Assembly (NCBI GenBank): GCA_028277765.1
Contig: JANQFQ010000036.1
Coordinates: forward strand, 1-42,348
Length of the DNA: 42,348 bases
Direction of reading: 5' to 3'
From: Desulfobacterales bacterium
GTDB lineage: Bacteria; Desulfobacterota; Desulfobacteria; Desulfobacterales; SURF-7
Shown one piece after another: positions 13,799-22,259 of this stretch; the stretch's first letter is position 1; each line of letters begins with the position of its first letter. The notes under the pieces were generated by a model. The model ran no database searches. It had not been told where the DNA came from and saw only the letters and a program-made list of their open reading frames with translations. The translations under genes were made by a program, and so were the position numbers.

Positions 13799-14737
13799 AT
13801 GAACAAACATCTTTCCACAAAAGAAGTCGCTCAATTTCTCGGTGTCAATGAAAAGATGGTTTACACACTTGTGAGCGATAAAGGACTTCCTGCCACAAAA
13901 ATCACAGGCAAGTGGATCTTCCCCCAACACCTTGTTGAGCAATGGGTTGAAGCAAACACCATCAATTATCCTGAACCCGGGACTAAACTGCCACCATATC
14001 ATGGACTGCTCATTATTGCAGGGAGCAATGATCCCCTGCTCGACAGAGCAATAACCCTGTTTAACAACCAGTACAATGACCATGCGGCGGTATTTGGTAA
14101 CATGGGAAGTCTGGGAGGTCTTCGGGCATTAAGGCAGAATCTCTGCCACATGGCTTCAAGCCATCTGCTTTCAGAAGATGAAGAGGAATACAATTTTGAA
14201 TTTGCCCATAAAGAACTTGACCAGATGCCGGCTGTTGTGAATTTCTGCAAACGGATGCAGGGAATCCTGGTGCAAAAAGGGAATCCCAAAAAAATCAAAA
14301 AAGTAGCTGATCTTGCAAAACCGGGCATTAAAATCGCCAACAGGCCCCTCAGCACCGGCACCCGTCTGCTGTTTGACCAGGAGCTGAGAAAGGCCGGTCT
14401 TATAGGTGAGAATATCGCCGGTTATCACAATGAATTCAGCCGGCACATTGATTCAGGCATTGAGGTCCTTTCAGGCAGGGCTGATGCAGCTCCAGCCATA
14501 CAGCCGATCGCCTCCCTTCTTGGTCTGGACTTTATCCCCTTAAGATGGGAGCGATTCGATCTTATGATACCAAAAGAACGTTTTTTTGATAAAGGTGTTC
14601 AGCTTTTCATAGGGCTTTTTAATGAAGAACCCTTTCAAAAACTTATACAGAAAAATTCAGGTTACGACCTGAGCCTATCAGGTAAAGTTATTTACCCGGA
14701 AAAACAAAAGGAGACTGATGATGAAAAAACTGGCTAA
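13799..14737 (+). CDS. HTH regulator with substrate-binding-like domain for tungstate uptake
   Basis: A 312-aa protein. Residues 1-50 are an excisionase/MerR-like helix-turn-helix (STKEVAQFLGVNEKMVYTLV, then ITGKWIFPQHLVEQWV). Residues about 70-295 are a periplasmic-binding-protein-like domain of the PBP_like type (GTRLLFDQELRKAGL and SGRADAAPAIQPIASLLGLDFIPL). Without a signal peptide this is a cytoplasmic one-component sensor. It precedes tupA and overlaps it by about 17 bp, so it probably senses oxyanion (tungstate or molybdate) and represses or activates the transporter. The ligand is inferred from the neighbourhood. Confidence 0.85.
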   Translation: MNKHLSTKEVAQFLGVNEKMVYTLVSDKGLPATKITGKWIFPQHLVEQWVEANTINYPEPGTKLPPYHGLLIIAGSNDPLLDRAITLFNNQYNDHAAVFGNMGSLGGLRALRQNLCHMASSHLLSEDEEEYNFEFAHKELDQMPAVVNFCKRMQGILVQKGNPKKIKKVADLAKPGIKIANRPLSTGTRLLFDQELRKAGLIGENIAGYHNEFSRHIDSGIEVLSGRADAAPAIQPIASLLGLDFIPLRWERFDLMIPKERFFDKGVQLFIGLFNEEPFQKLIQKNSGYDLSLSGKVIYPEKQKETDDEKTG

Positions 14738-15617
14738 AATTATCCTGCTCTCAACGACACTAACCTTGACTGTTCTTCTGGCGCTCGCTTCCGCAAAAAA
14801 CAAGGTCCTGACCATGTCTACTACCACAAGCACCCAAGCATCAGGCCTTCTTGATATCCTTCTGCCGGAGCTGGAAAAAGATACCGGCATAATAGTAAAA
14901 GTCATTGCCAAGGGAACCGGCGCGGCAATTCGTGACGGCATGGACGGTAATGTGGACGTTATATTTGTCCATGCTAAATCACGCGAAGAAAAATTCATTA
15001 AAGAAGGCTTTGGTACAAAACGATACGCTGTTATGCATAACGATTTTGTCATCCTGGGACCAGCAGACGACCCAGCAGGTATTAAAGGAATGAAGAAAGC
15101 ATCAGCTGCCCTGAAAAAAATCGCAAAGAAAAAGAAAATATTCGCGTCACGCGGTGATGACAGCGGCACCCATACTAAAGAACAGACGCTATGGAAAGAT
15201 ACCGGCCTTAAGCTTAAAGAGACATCAACAAAAATTGTAAAAAAAGGGAAACAAAAAAGTATCACTTATATTCAGCCCAAAGGGAAATGGTACCGATCCC
15301 TGGGACAAGGTATGGGCAAAACTATCACCTTTGCGGATGAAAAACATGCTTATACCCTCGCGGACAGGGGCACCTATATAAAATTTAAATACGGCAAAGA
15401 CAATCCAACCAGCCTTGAAGTCCTTTGCGAAGGAGATGCCGGCCTGGCAAACCCCTATGGGGTGATACCGGTAAATCCCAAAAAGCATCCCCACGTAAAA
15501 CACGATCTCGCAAAAAAGTTCGCACAGTGGATTGTATCGCCAAAAGGGCAATCCCTTATAGGGAACTATAGACTGATAGGTAAGCAGCTGTTTTATCCAG
15601 ATGCAGTGAAACAGTAA
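14721..15617 (+). CDS. tupA: Tungstate ABC transporter, substrate-binding protein TupA
   Basis: A periplasmic tungstate-binding protein of about 298 aa. An N-terminal signal peptide (MKKLAKIILLSTTLTLTVLLALASA) is followed by the family opening TMSTTTSTQASGLLDILLPELEKDTGI. Then come DVIFVHAKSREEKFI, NDFVILGPADDPAGI and SRGDDSGTHTKE, whose Ser/Thr/Arg positions bind the oxyanion in TupA and WtpA-like proteins. An AGGAG lies 7 nt before the ATG at 14721; the adjacent ATG at 14718 is less well spaced. It overlaps the regulator and is followed by a hairpin element before tupB. Confidence 0.92.
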   Translation: MKKLAKIILLSTTLTLTVLLALASAKNKVLTMSTTTSTQASGLLDILLPELEKDTGIIVKVIAKGTGAAIRDGMDGNVDVIFVHAKSREEKFIKEGFGTKRYAVMHNDFVILGPADDPAGIKGMKKASAALKKIAKKKKIFASRGDDSGTHTKEQTLWKDTGLKLKETSTKIVKKGKQKSITYIQPKGKWYRSLGQGMGKTITFADEKHAYTLADRGTYIKFKYGKDNPTSLEVLCEGDAGLANPYGVIPVNPKKHPHVKHDLAKKFAQWIVSPKGQSLIGNYRLIGKQLFYPDAVKQ

Positions 15618-15670
15618 AATTTTGGCACATTAATTACTAAAATGCTGTTGAAAAAAATATAATTGTGTTT

Positions 15671-15783
15671 ACTAGATGCTAGATCCTTGATACTAGATGC
15701 TGGATGATGTTTAGCCTCTTCGAGGCTTTTTCAGCCCTCCGGGCTGTGATTTTATCTAGTATCCAGGATCTAGTATCTCTAGT
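15671..15783. repeat. Long inverted-repeat element between tupA and tupB
   Basis: Imperfect 28-30 bp arms (15671-15698 and 15754-15783, both rich in TACTAGAT) surround two short GC hairpins, AGCCTC-TTC-GAGGCT and CAGCCC-TCC-GGGCTG. The layout resembles a small palindromic mobile repeat. A fragment with the same CTAGATACTAGAT text occurs near 22770-22782. Confidence 0.7.
15713..15731 (+). terminator. Likely intrinsic terminator after tupA
   Basis: AGCCTC-TTC-GAGGCT is directly followed by a run of T. It is a plausible Rho-independent terminator or attenuator that would lower tupBC expression relative to tupA. It lies within the larger inverted repeat. Confidence 0.5.
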
Positions 15784-15849
15784 ATAAAATGAGGTTTTCC
15801 CGACACGCTTATTCCAGCTTTAGCAGGCTAAACATAAGGATCAACCATT

Positions 15850-16545
15850 TTGGATTTATTAATCGACAGCTTCATATCCGCGATCATGCTCGCGGCTTCC
15901 TTAGACGCGGAACTGTTTTCCATCGTTGCTGTGTCTTTGAAGGTAAGCGGATCATCAACCGTGCTCGCCAGCATCATTGGTGTGCCCTTTGGTTTTGTTG
16001 TCGCTTTTGAAAGTTTTAAGGGCAAGCGTTTTTTGATAACCTGTCTGAACACACTTCTCGCCCTCCCCACAGTTGTCATCGGCCTGTTTGTATACGCGTT
16101 TATCTCAAGGCGGGGCATCTTCGGCCCCCTTGATCTCCTTTACACCCAGGGCGCCATTATCATCGGCCAGACGATTTTAATCGTGCCGGTTGTGGCCACA
16201 TTTACGATTTCTGCTATCAGCAGGATCGATGACCGTTACCGAAAGACAGCCATGACACTCGGCGCTAATCGTCTGCAGACCGCCATGGTTATTATACGGG
16301 AAGCCCGCTTTGGAATCATGGCTGCCATAATTGCCGCGTTTGGCAGGGTAATCGCTGAAGTCGGCATCAGCATGATGCTCGGTGGAAACGCCAAGGGTTT
16401 CACCCGCACCATGACAACAGCCATGGCTCTGGAATACGACAAGGGAGAATTTGTGCTGGCTGTGGCTCTTGGAATTATCCTCCTGTGCATTAGTTTCGGT
16501 GTAAATATGCTGTTCCATTTTTTCCAGGGGAGGACAGAAGAATGA
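15850..16545 (+). CDS. tupB: Tungstate ABC transporter permease TupB
   Basis: A 231-aa integral membrane protein with about five or six hydrophobic segments and the EAA-type coupling loop (AMTLGANRLQTAMVIIREARFGIMAAIIAAFGRVIAEVG) that contacts the ATPase. The family start LLIDSFISAIMLAASLDAELFSIVAVSLKVS and the GMTMMLGGNAKGFTRTMTTA-like end (here GISMMLGGNAKGFTRTMTTA) are typical of TupB. The start is a TTG with AAGGA 9 nt upstream. Its last 4 bp overlap tupC (ATGA), showing tight coupling. Confidence 0.9.
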   Translation: MDLLIDSFISAIMLAASLDAELFSIVAVSLKVSGSSTVLASIIGVPFGFVVAFESFKGKRFLITCLNTLLALPTVVIGLFVYAFISRRGIFGPLDLLYTQGAIIIGQTILIVPVVATFTISAISRIDDRYRKTAMTLGANRLQTAMVIIREARFGIMAAIIAAFGRVIAEVGISMMLGGNAKGFTRTMTTAMALEYDKGEFVLAVALGIILLCISFGVNMLFHFFQGRTEE

Positions 16546-17546
16546 CGCTCTATTCAGCCTCTGGAATAAAAAAGATTTACAACGGGAAAACAGTGCTCGA
16601 TCTCAATTCCCTGGAGATTGAACAGGGCAACATATACACCCTGCTCGGCCCAAACGGTGCTGGTAAAACAACGCTTTTAAGGATTCTCGCGTTTCTTGAT
16701 CCACCGACAAAAGGAACCATATCTTTCCGGGGAAAGGATGTCCGTTTTTCAGAAACCTCCCTCCAGCCCTTGAGGAAAAAAGTGGTGATGATAAACCAGA
16801 GGCCCATCCTGTTTACAACCACAGTCTATAAAAATATTGAGTTCGGCCTCAAGGTCAGGAAGCTCCCCCCAAAAAAACGTGAGCATATCATCAAAGAGGC
16901 CCTGGGCATGGTCGGCATACAGCACCTTGCCCATGCCCCCGCCCACCGCCTTTCAGGGGGCGAAACCCAGCGGGTCGCCCTTGCACGCGCCTTCGCGCTT
17001 TCACCTGAAGTGCTGTTATGTGATGAACCTACATCAAGCGTTGACCTCGAAAACCAGTCAGCTGTCATCAACATTCTGAAACAGGTAAACGAGCAGAAAC
17101 AGATCACCATCATCTTTACAACACATGACCGGCTTCAGGCTGCGGCCCTTGCCACTCGAACCATGTTTCTGGATCATGGAAAGCAGTCTGCTGCTGCAGG
17201 TGAGAATATCTTCACCGCTGATTTAAAAGAAGGCACAGGAGATTCCTCCTTGTGCATGATACAGAACATGGTTGAACTGAACATGCCTGTCCGGAAAACA
17301 GGTAAGGTACGCCTTTTTGTTGATCCTGAAAAAATCAATATCATAAACAAGCCCGGCAAAAATTGTGCGCATGGAAAAGTTGTACAGGTATCTGAAGAAA
17401 AAGAAAGAATCCGCATAACCGTTGATACCGGTGTCTTCTTCACGCTGCTCATGACAGTGGAAAAATACAGAGGTACTAATCTTCTGGTAGGTGACCAAAT
17501 CTACTTGCACATTCCGCCTGAAGCGATTCAGGTACAGGATATTTGA
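16542..17546 (+). CDS. tupC: Tungstate ABC transporter ATP-binding protein TupC
   Basis: A 334-aa ABC ATPase: Walker A GPNGAGKTT (residues 36-44), a Q-loop near INQRPILF, signature LSGGETQRVALARA, and Walker B VLLCDEPTSS with the D-loop following. About 100 residues at the C-terminus form a TOBE-like regulatory domain, as in molybdate and tungstate ATPases. It powers uptake through TupB of tungstate delivered by TupA. The gene overlaps tupB by 4 bp and ends the operon; a dispersed repeat follows its stop. Confidence 0.92.
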   Translation: MTLYSASGIKKIYNGKTVLDLNSLEIEQGNIYTLLGPNGAGKTTLLRILAFLDPPTKGTISFRGKDVRFSETSLQPLRKKVVMINQRPILFTTTVYKNIEFGLKVRKLPPKKREHIIKEALGMVGIQHLAHAPAHRLSGGETQRVALARAFALSPEVLLCDEPTSSVDLENQSAVINILKQVNEQKQITIIFTTHDRLQAAALATRTMFLDHGKQSAAAGENIFTADLKEGTGDSSLCMIQNMVELNMPVRKTGKVRLFVDPEKINIINKPGKNCAHGKVVQVSEEKERIRITVDTGVFFTLLMTVEKYRGTNLLVGDQIYLHIPPEAIQVQDI

Positions 17547-17563
17547 AACCGAACCTTTTCAAA

Positions 17564-17601
17564 GACTGACAGAGCGAAGCGATACCACAACTTTAGGCAC
17601 T
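17564..17601. repeat. Dispersed repeat containing AGAGCGAAGCGATACC, copy 1
   Basis: A 35-38 bp element (GACTGACAGAGCGAAGCGAT..., ending ACTTTAGGCACT). Related copies are at 22936-22974 and 25916-25951. Each copy lies immediately 3' of a minus-strand gene; here it lies between the converging tupC and the 144-aa gene, overlapping the end of the latter. Confidence 0.72.
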
Positions 17602-18027
17602 ATTTTTTTTCACTGTAACCCCATCAGGCAGGTATGCTTCTATCTCTTTATATTCATTTTCCAACAATGGCCGCCACTCAACATAAAACAATAAGACATC
17701 AGGAGAAATTCTGTTTATATTTTTAAATACCGCGACTTTGAGTTTGCCATCACCCTTTGTTTTATAAGATATCCAAAGAAGCTTTTCCAGCTCCAGATCA
17801 AATTTTTTACAGACGCTTTTTACAAGGTCCTGGTATCTGCCGGCCACCGTAAACCCGTCCATAGTTTGACCCGAAAAAACGATATAAGGTTTTAAGGTAT
17901 GAATATCAGGCCTTGCCTTAGACACATCAACAATTTTCAGCCTGTAAGACCCAGGCCACCAGCTTACCGGCTTATGGTCATCCTCTTTTTTGCCGTCCCA
18001 TTTATATTCGCCGTCAAATAGTATCAT
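17593..18027 (-). CDS. Hypothetical protein
   Basis: A 144-aa soluble protein (MILFDGEYKWDGKKEDDHKPVSWWPGSYRLKIVDV...) with no signal peptide or membrane segment. It has mixed strands and aromatic residues (VSWWPGSYRLKI, LLFYVEWRPLL) and no motif that I recognise. It converges on tupC, and its last codons lie inside a dispersed repeat. The start ATG has no strong ribosome-binding site. It is probably a real gene by length and composition. Confidence 0.65.
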   Translation of the reverse strand: MILFDGEYKWDGKKEDDHKPVSWWPGSYRLKIVDVSKARPDIHTLKPYIVFSGQTMDGFTVAGRYQDLVKSVCKKFDLELEKLLWISYKTKGDGKLKVAVFKNINRISPDVLLFYVEWRPLLENEYKEIEAYLPDGVTVKKNSA

Positions 18028-18129
18028 GCTGCACCAAATTGATATGATATCAGAATTTTAAAATAAAACATGTTTTTTCTTCATATCCTTCGTGATCTTC
18101 GTGGTGAACATAGTTACAAGGGATGTAGT

Positions 18130-19476
18130 CTAAAGATCATCCGGCACTACTTCAGGATGCTCATGAATAAATCGGTAGAGTGTGGCCCGGCCCACATCTA
18201 AAATCTTTGCAGCCCTTGCCTTGTTACCGCCTGTTTTAATAAGCGTACTTTTTACAGATTCAGCGTCAAGCTTTCGGTATGGGCCGCGTCTCGACTTCTT
18301 GTCAAGGTTCCTGGTAAGTTCGAGTGGAAGGTCTTGAATTGTGACAATCTCTTTTTTGCACTTTATCACAGCTATCTGAATCGCGTTTTCAAGTTCCCTT
18401 ACATTTCCGGGCCATGAATAATTCATTATAACCGAAATCGCATCATCAGAGACACCGGTTATCTTCTGACCCTTTCTATTTTCAGAACTTTTAATAAAGT
18501 GATCAACAAGCAGCGGGATATCATCTTTTTTATCCCTTAAAGGAGGAAGGCGCACAGGGATGACATTGACCCGGTAATACAGGTCTTCACGAAAATTTCC
18601 ATTTTCAACTTCATCCTTCAGACTCTTATTTGTCGCACTGATAATACGCACATCAACCGTGACTGTTTTTTCACTCCCAACCGGTTCAAACGTCCCGTCC
18701 TGAAGAAACCGCAGCAGTTTAACTTGTACATCTTTCGGGAGTTCGGCAATTTCATCAAGAAAAATTGTCCCTCCATCAGCGAGTTGGAAACGTCCTTTCT
18801 TATCCCGCACTGCGCCTGAAAAGGATCCTTTTATATGACCGAACAATTCACTTTCAACAAGCCCTTCAGGGAGAGCGCCACAATTTATCGGCACAAAGGG
18901 CGCTCCCTTTCTCTGGCTGTTATCATGGATCGCTTTTGCGACCAGTTCTTTGCCTGTCCCTGTTTCGCCATGGATATGTACTGGCGTATCATACACAGCA
19001 ACCTCACGGATCTGTTCAAATATCCGCAGCATCCTATGATTCTGACCAATGATATTCGAGAAGTCCGTAAGCTCTTTTGCCTTCATTTTCAGGTTTAATA
19101 TATCTGTAACATCCCTGAAACTCGCGAGCACTCCGAAATCCTCGCCCTTTTCATCCTTCATCATTGTTGCGGTAATTTCAACCTGCCGTGTTTCACCGTC
19201 TTTGGTTGTAATGTTTATTGAATAGTCTCCTGTATCCTTCAATAAAGGTTCATCTGCGCAAAAACTGCACTGCTTTCCGCAAAAAGGGTTCTTAAATGCC
19301 TCATGACAGTCTAAACCAAGGACTTCATCTCGCGAATATCCTGTAATAATTTCCGCTTGTCTATTAAAGAAAAAGATGTGCCGTTTCAAATCATGCGCGA
19401 TAATACCATCCCTAAGATTATCAAGTATCCGTTCAAGGTTCCTTAGGGTAGCAATATTTTTTTTAAAAGCATCCAT
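18130..19476 (-). CDS. PAS-domain sigma-54-dependent transcriptional activator
   Basis: About 448 aa from the start at 19476; an upstream ATG at 19536 would add 20 hydrophobic residues. Order: a PAS sensor domain (LRDGIIAHDLKRHIFFFNRQAEIITGYSRDEVLG) with a Cys cluster (C77, C86, C90 and C93 in the longer numbering, CHEAFKNPFCGKQCSFC). Next is an AAA+ domain with Walker A GETGTGKE (190-197) and Walker B GGTIFLDE (255-262). A Fis-type helix-turn-helix ends it (NKARAAKILDVGRATLYRFI). The sigma-54 contact loop reads GSFSGA where GAFTGA is usual. It lacks a receiver domain, so it senses a signal directly, perhaps redox through the cysteines. Targets are unknown; a sigma-54-like promoter lies before the 24.5-33 kb operon. 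Confidence 0.9.
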   Translation of the reverse strand: MDAFKKNIATLRNLERILDNLRDGIIAHDLKRHIFFFNRQAEIITGYSRDEVLGLDCHEAFKNPFCGKQCSFCADEPLLKDTGDYSINITTKDGETRQVEITATMMKDEKGEDFGVLASFRDVTDILNLKMKAKELTDFSNIIGQNHRMLRIFEQIREVAVYDTPVHIHGETGTGKELVAKAIHDNSQRKGAPFVPINCGALPEGLVESELFGHIKGSFSGAVRDKKGRFQLADGGTIFLDEIAELPKDVQVKLLRFLQDGTFEPVGSEKTVTVDVRIISATNKSLKDEVENGNFREDLYYRVNVIPVRLPPLRDKKDDIPLLVDHFIKSSENRKGQKITGVSDDAISVIMNYSWPGNVRELENAIQIAVIKCKKEIVTIQDLPLELTRNLDKKSRRGPYRKLDAESVKSTLIKTGGNKARAAKILDVGRATLYRFIHEHPEVVPDDL

Positions 19477-19696
19477 GTTTGCAACGCTGTAATTAAAAAA
19501 GCATATAAATAATAATTCTTTAAATATAAGACGCACCTAACAAAAGTCAAGATCGAATATCTTCCTAATAGATTACTCTGTAAAAAAAAGCGCATTCGTC
19601 TTGACCCGTTCATTTCTATGATTATCTTAAATGTAAAACGATGATTTGCAAATCAACTAAAACAAAAAAACTAATGTTAAATAAGGAGAGAAAGAC

Positions 19697-19981
19697 ATGA
19701 ACGCTTTTATACCAGCGCTAAGGAGACATAGCCTTTTAAGATGGCCGGATCTGACAATGTTTGATCGGCTTTTTGACGGCTTTAATGTGCCGGACACTTT
19801 TACTGACACCAATTCGTGGACACCCAATATTGATGTGTCTGAAACAGAAAAAGAAATTGTTTTAAGGGCAGAAGTGCCTGGCATCGACAAAAAGGATATT
19901 GACGTTACCCTTACGGAAGGCCTACTTACAATAAAGGGTGAGAAGAAACATACAAGGGATACCTTTCTCTGCCTTTTTTAA
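19697..19981 (+). pseudogene. Truncated Hsp20/alpha-crystallin small heat-shock protein
   Basis: 94 aa matching the N-terminal half of a bacterial Hsp20 (NIDVSETEKEIVLRAEVPGIDKKDIDVTLTEGLLTIKGEKK), then an unrelated TRDTFLCLF and a stop. Complete proteins of this family run to about 140-150 aa and need the second half of the alpha-crystallin beta sandwich and the C-terminal IxI motif. I see no continuation in other frames. A good AAGGAG precedes the ATG. It is probably a non-functional remnant, and a truncated product, if made, would not fold normally. Confidence 0.75.
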
Positions 19982-20084
19982 TTTTCGGAATTACTTCTAA
20001 TAATAAACTTGCCATGACGGTCCCTGTTGGTTATATAGTCAACGATTATAATTTTTAGAATACTGTTATAAAGAATAATTTACT

Positions 20085-20576
20085 ATGAAACTACTTCATA
20101 TTGTAGGTCGACAGAGCACCGGAAAAACCATGCTAATCGTCGATCTTGTAAAGGAACTAAGCTCGCGCGGTTTTAAAGTAGGCACCCTGAAGCATAGTCC
20201 CCATGATCATGAACTAGATAAACCAGGGAAAGATTCATTCCTGCACAGAAAAGCTGGGAGTTTTCCAGCTGCGGTTGCCACAAAAAAAATGATGGCAGTT
20301 TACATGCCTCTCCAGGATATTGATAATCCTTTTGATCATATTTCACCACTTTTCAGTCAAACCGACATCGTAATTGTGGAAGGGTATATTAACGGCCCAG
20401 GCATTAAATTGGAAGTATGGCGAAAGGAAGCTGAAGAACAACCATTTATATACGAACGGGAAGATATTGCGGCGGTTATAACGGATGACGATCTTGAAAC
20501 CAAGAAACCTGTATGGCCCCGGAAAGATGTAACTGACCTTGCGGACAAGATACAAAAGCTGGCCGACATGCAGTAG
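20085..20576 (+). CDS. mobB: MobB-like molybdopterin-guanine dinucleotide biosynthesis adaptor
   Basis: A 163-aa P-loop GTPase of the MobB family: Walker A GRQSTGKT (residues 8-15), then the family KVGTLKHSPHDHELDKPGKDSFLHRKAGS segment and the Walker B-like IVIVEGYINGPGIKLEVWR. MobB binds GTP and assists MobA in adding GMP to molybdopterin, making the bis-MGD form of the Mo or W cofactor. The nearby tungstate transporter fits supply of W/Mo enzymes such as formate dehydrogenases or aldehyde oxidoreductases, although none is encoded here. Confidence 0.88.
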   Translation: MKLLHIVGRQSTGKTMLIVDLVKELSSRGFKVGTLKHSPHDHELDKPGKDSFLHRKAGSFPAAVATKKMMAVYMPLQDIDNPFDHISPLFSQTDIVIVEGYINGPGIKLEVWRKEAEEQPFIYEREDIAAVITDDDLETKKPVWPRKDVTDLADKIQKLADMQ

Positions 20577-20880
20577 ATAATATTTGGGTTACGCCTTGAT
20601 TAATTCTTGCTCTGAAAACTCTGAATTTTAGCAGGTTGGGTTACGGTGTTCAAACCAACATTAAGGATCACCGGCACGAATAATGAGCGCCCGGTGCATC
20701 CGTTGGTACTTGGTTTCATCGGGATCGAAATCGAATTGTTCGGTTCCATCAATTTTTCGTGTCCAATCCCTTGTCTTTTTCCCACGGGATTTCCTTCGGT
20801 CACGATTTCGATAGCGATCCCGATTTCGATTCTCCCAACTAAAATATTTCGGCTCAACCTACTTGCCAGATCCTTTATGT
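20577..20880. other. Gene-free spacer with GATCGAAATCG-type inverted repeats
   Basis: It holds two GGGTTACG copies and a low-complexity segment where ATCGGGATCGAAATCGAAT near 20720 is mirrored by CGATCCCGATTTCGATTC near 20815-20832. An open frame on the minus strand here (to 20968) encodes repetitive IEIGIAIEI text and looks like translation of the repeat rather than a protein. Confidence 0.5.
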
Positions 20881-22161
20881 TTATTTCCAAAAGATTACAG
20901 TATAGATATAAAATAGTCCAAAACTGATCAGGAAAATCAACCCCAGCCAGCTCAGTATCCGTAGCCATCGCCGGGGCCTGTGTTCTTCAGGCATAAAATC
21001 ACTGGTAACAACCATATAATTAAATATGGCATACACAGGAGCGGCCAGAAATGTCATGGCTATCGCGAAATCAAGCAGCACCTTTAAGTTGTCGGCGAAT
21101 TTTCCTAATATGACGAGAGTACCAATGGCGAGCACAAGAACCCATACCCAGTACCATTTCTTATCATACCCTTCGGTTGCACCGGTTAACTGCGCTTGGG
21201 AAGCTGCTAAAGTTCTGGGTATAGCATCGATAATAGTCAAAGTAGTGCTGAAAATGGCAAGCATGGCAATCGCGGCGATGATGAAATGGCTCCACCCGCC
21301 AAGAGTGCTTGAATAAATTGAAACAAGCTGCTGCGCAAACGGCGTCGTTCTTTCCGAAAAGACCATACCGCTGCCATACATAACCGTTGCCCCCAGCCCC
21401 AGGAAAAAAAGCGCCATTATTGCAGAACCGATATAGCCGACATGAAAATCGATCATAGTCTCTTTGAACTTGGGTCTGTATCCGGTCTGTTTGCTCCGTT
21501 CTTGCGCCCATAGGGAAGTAAAAACAGATGCTTCAAGCGGGCTAGGCATCCATCCCATAAGAGCGATAAGGAAACCGACTCCTGCAAGATTCCATACTTC
21601 AAGGGAAACAAAGTCGGGAGGTAAAGGCTTTACATGAAAAAGTGCTATACAAAACGTGACGATGGTTAATACACTCAGTACAAGAAGAATGACTTTTATG
21701 GATATGTCCAAAAAAGCATAGCGGCCGATGTAAAGCATAATGATAATGATGGTTAATAAAACTGCACTCAGTATGAAAATATTAGTGCGTGGATCCTGGC
21801 TGAAGTTTATGTTTAACAGACATGAGGTCAAGCCTGAAGTCACAAGAGCCACAACCGCAAAATTCATAACAGCTGTAACCGCTATCACGCAGAAGAACAG
21901 CGTCAATGCCCATTTTCCGAGCTTCTTATATCCGGCCAGAAGGCTTTCACCGGTAGCAGCTACATAACGGTGGCCGTATTCAAAAAAAGGATACTTAAAA
22001 AGATTAATCAGGATGATTACCCAGATAAGCTGATAGCCATAACAGGCACCTGCCCTTGTTGATTGAACCAGGTGCGACACGCCAATGGCGGATCCGGCAA
22101 AAATAATGCCCGGACCGAGCGCCTTTAATATCCCTTGCCTTGTAACTGCTTTATCTTCCAT
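20881..22161 (-). CDS. Nramp-family transporter lacking canonical metal-site motifs
   Basis: A 426-aa protein with about 11 membrane segments and clear Nramp architecture. Canonical Nramp metal transporters coordinate Mn or Fe with DPGN in the first membrane helix and MPH in the sixth. Here these positions read AIGVSHL (residues 25-31) and MPS (205-207). This variant group exists in many bacteria, and its substrate is to my knowledge not well settled. A divalent metal, Mg-like or other substrate is possible. A GAAAGG ribosome-binding site precedes the ATG. It stands alone between the MobB gene and a secreted cupin. Confidence 0.85.
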   Translation of the reverse strand: MEDKAVTRQGILKALGPGIIFAGSAIGVSHLVQSTRAGACYGYQLIWVIILINLFKYPFFEYGHRYVAATGESLLAGYKKLGKWALTLFFCVIAVTAVMNFAVVALVTSGLTSCLLNINFSQDPRTNIFILSAVLLTIIIIMLYIGRYAFLDISIKVILLVLSVLTIVTFCIALFHVKPLPPDFVSLEVWNLAGVGFLIALMGWMPSPLEASVFTSLWAQERSKQTGYRPKFKETMIDFHVGYIGSAIMALFFLGLGATVMYGSGMVFSERTTPFAQQLVSIYSSTLGGWSHFIIAAIAMLAIFSTTLTIIDAIPRTLAASQAQLTGATEGYDKKWYWVWVLVLAIGTLVILGKFADNLKVLLDFAIAMTFLAAPVYAIFNYMVVTSDFMPEEHRPRRWLRILSWLGLIFLISFGLFYIYTVIFWK

Positions 22162-22259
22162 TTTTTACCTTTCAAATATTAAATGATGAATTACAATCTA
22201 ACTATCGATAAACCGAGTTTCAATCAAGTGAAAAAAGAAAGGAAAAAATTTAGTAAAAA

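Noticed and set aside
20600..20968. 122-aa open frame on the minus strand
   Set aside because: Its middle is translation of GATCGAAATCG-type repeats (IEIGIAIEI), it overlaps the Nramp gene end, and it has no recognisable domain or ribosome-binding site.
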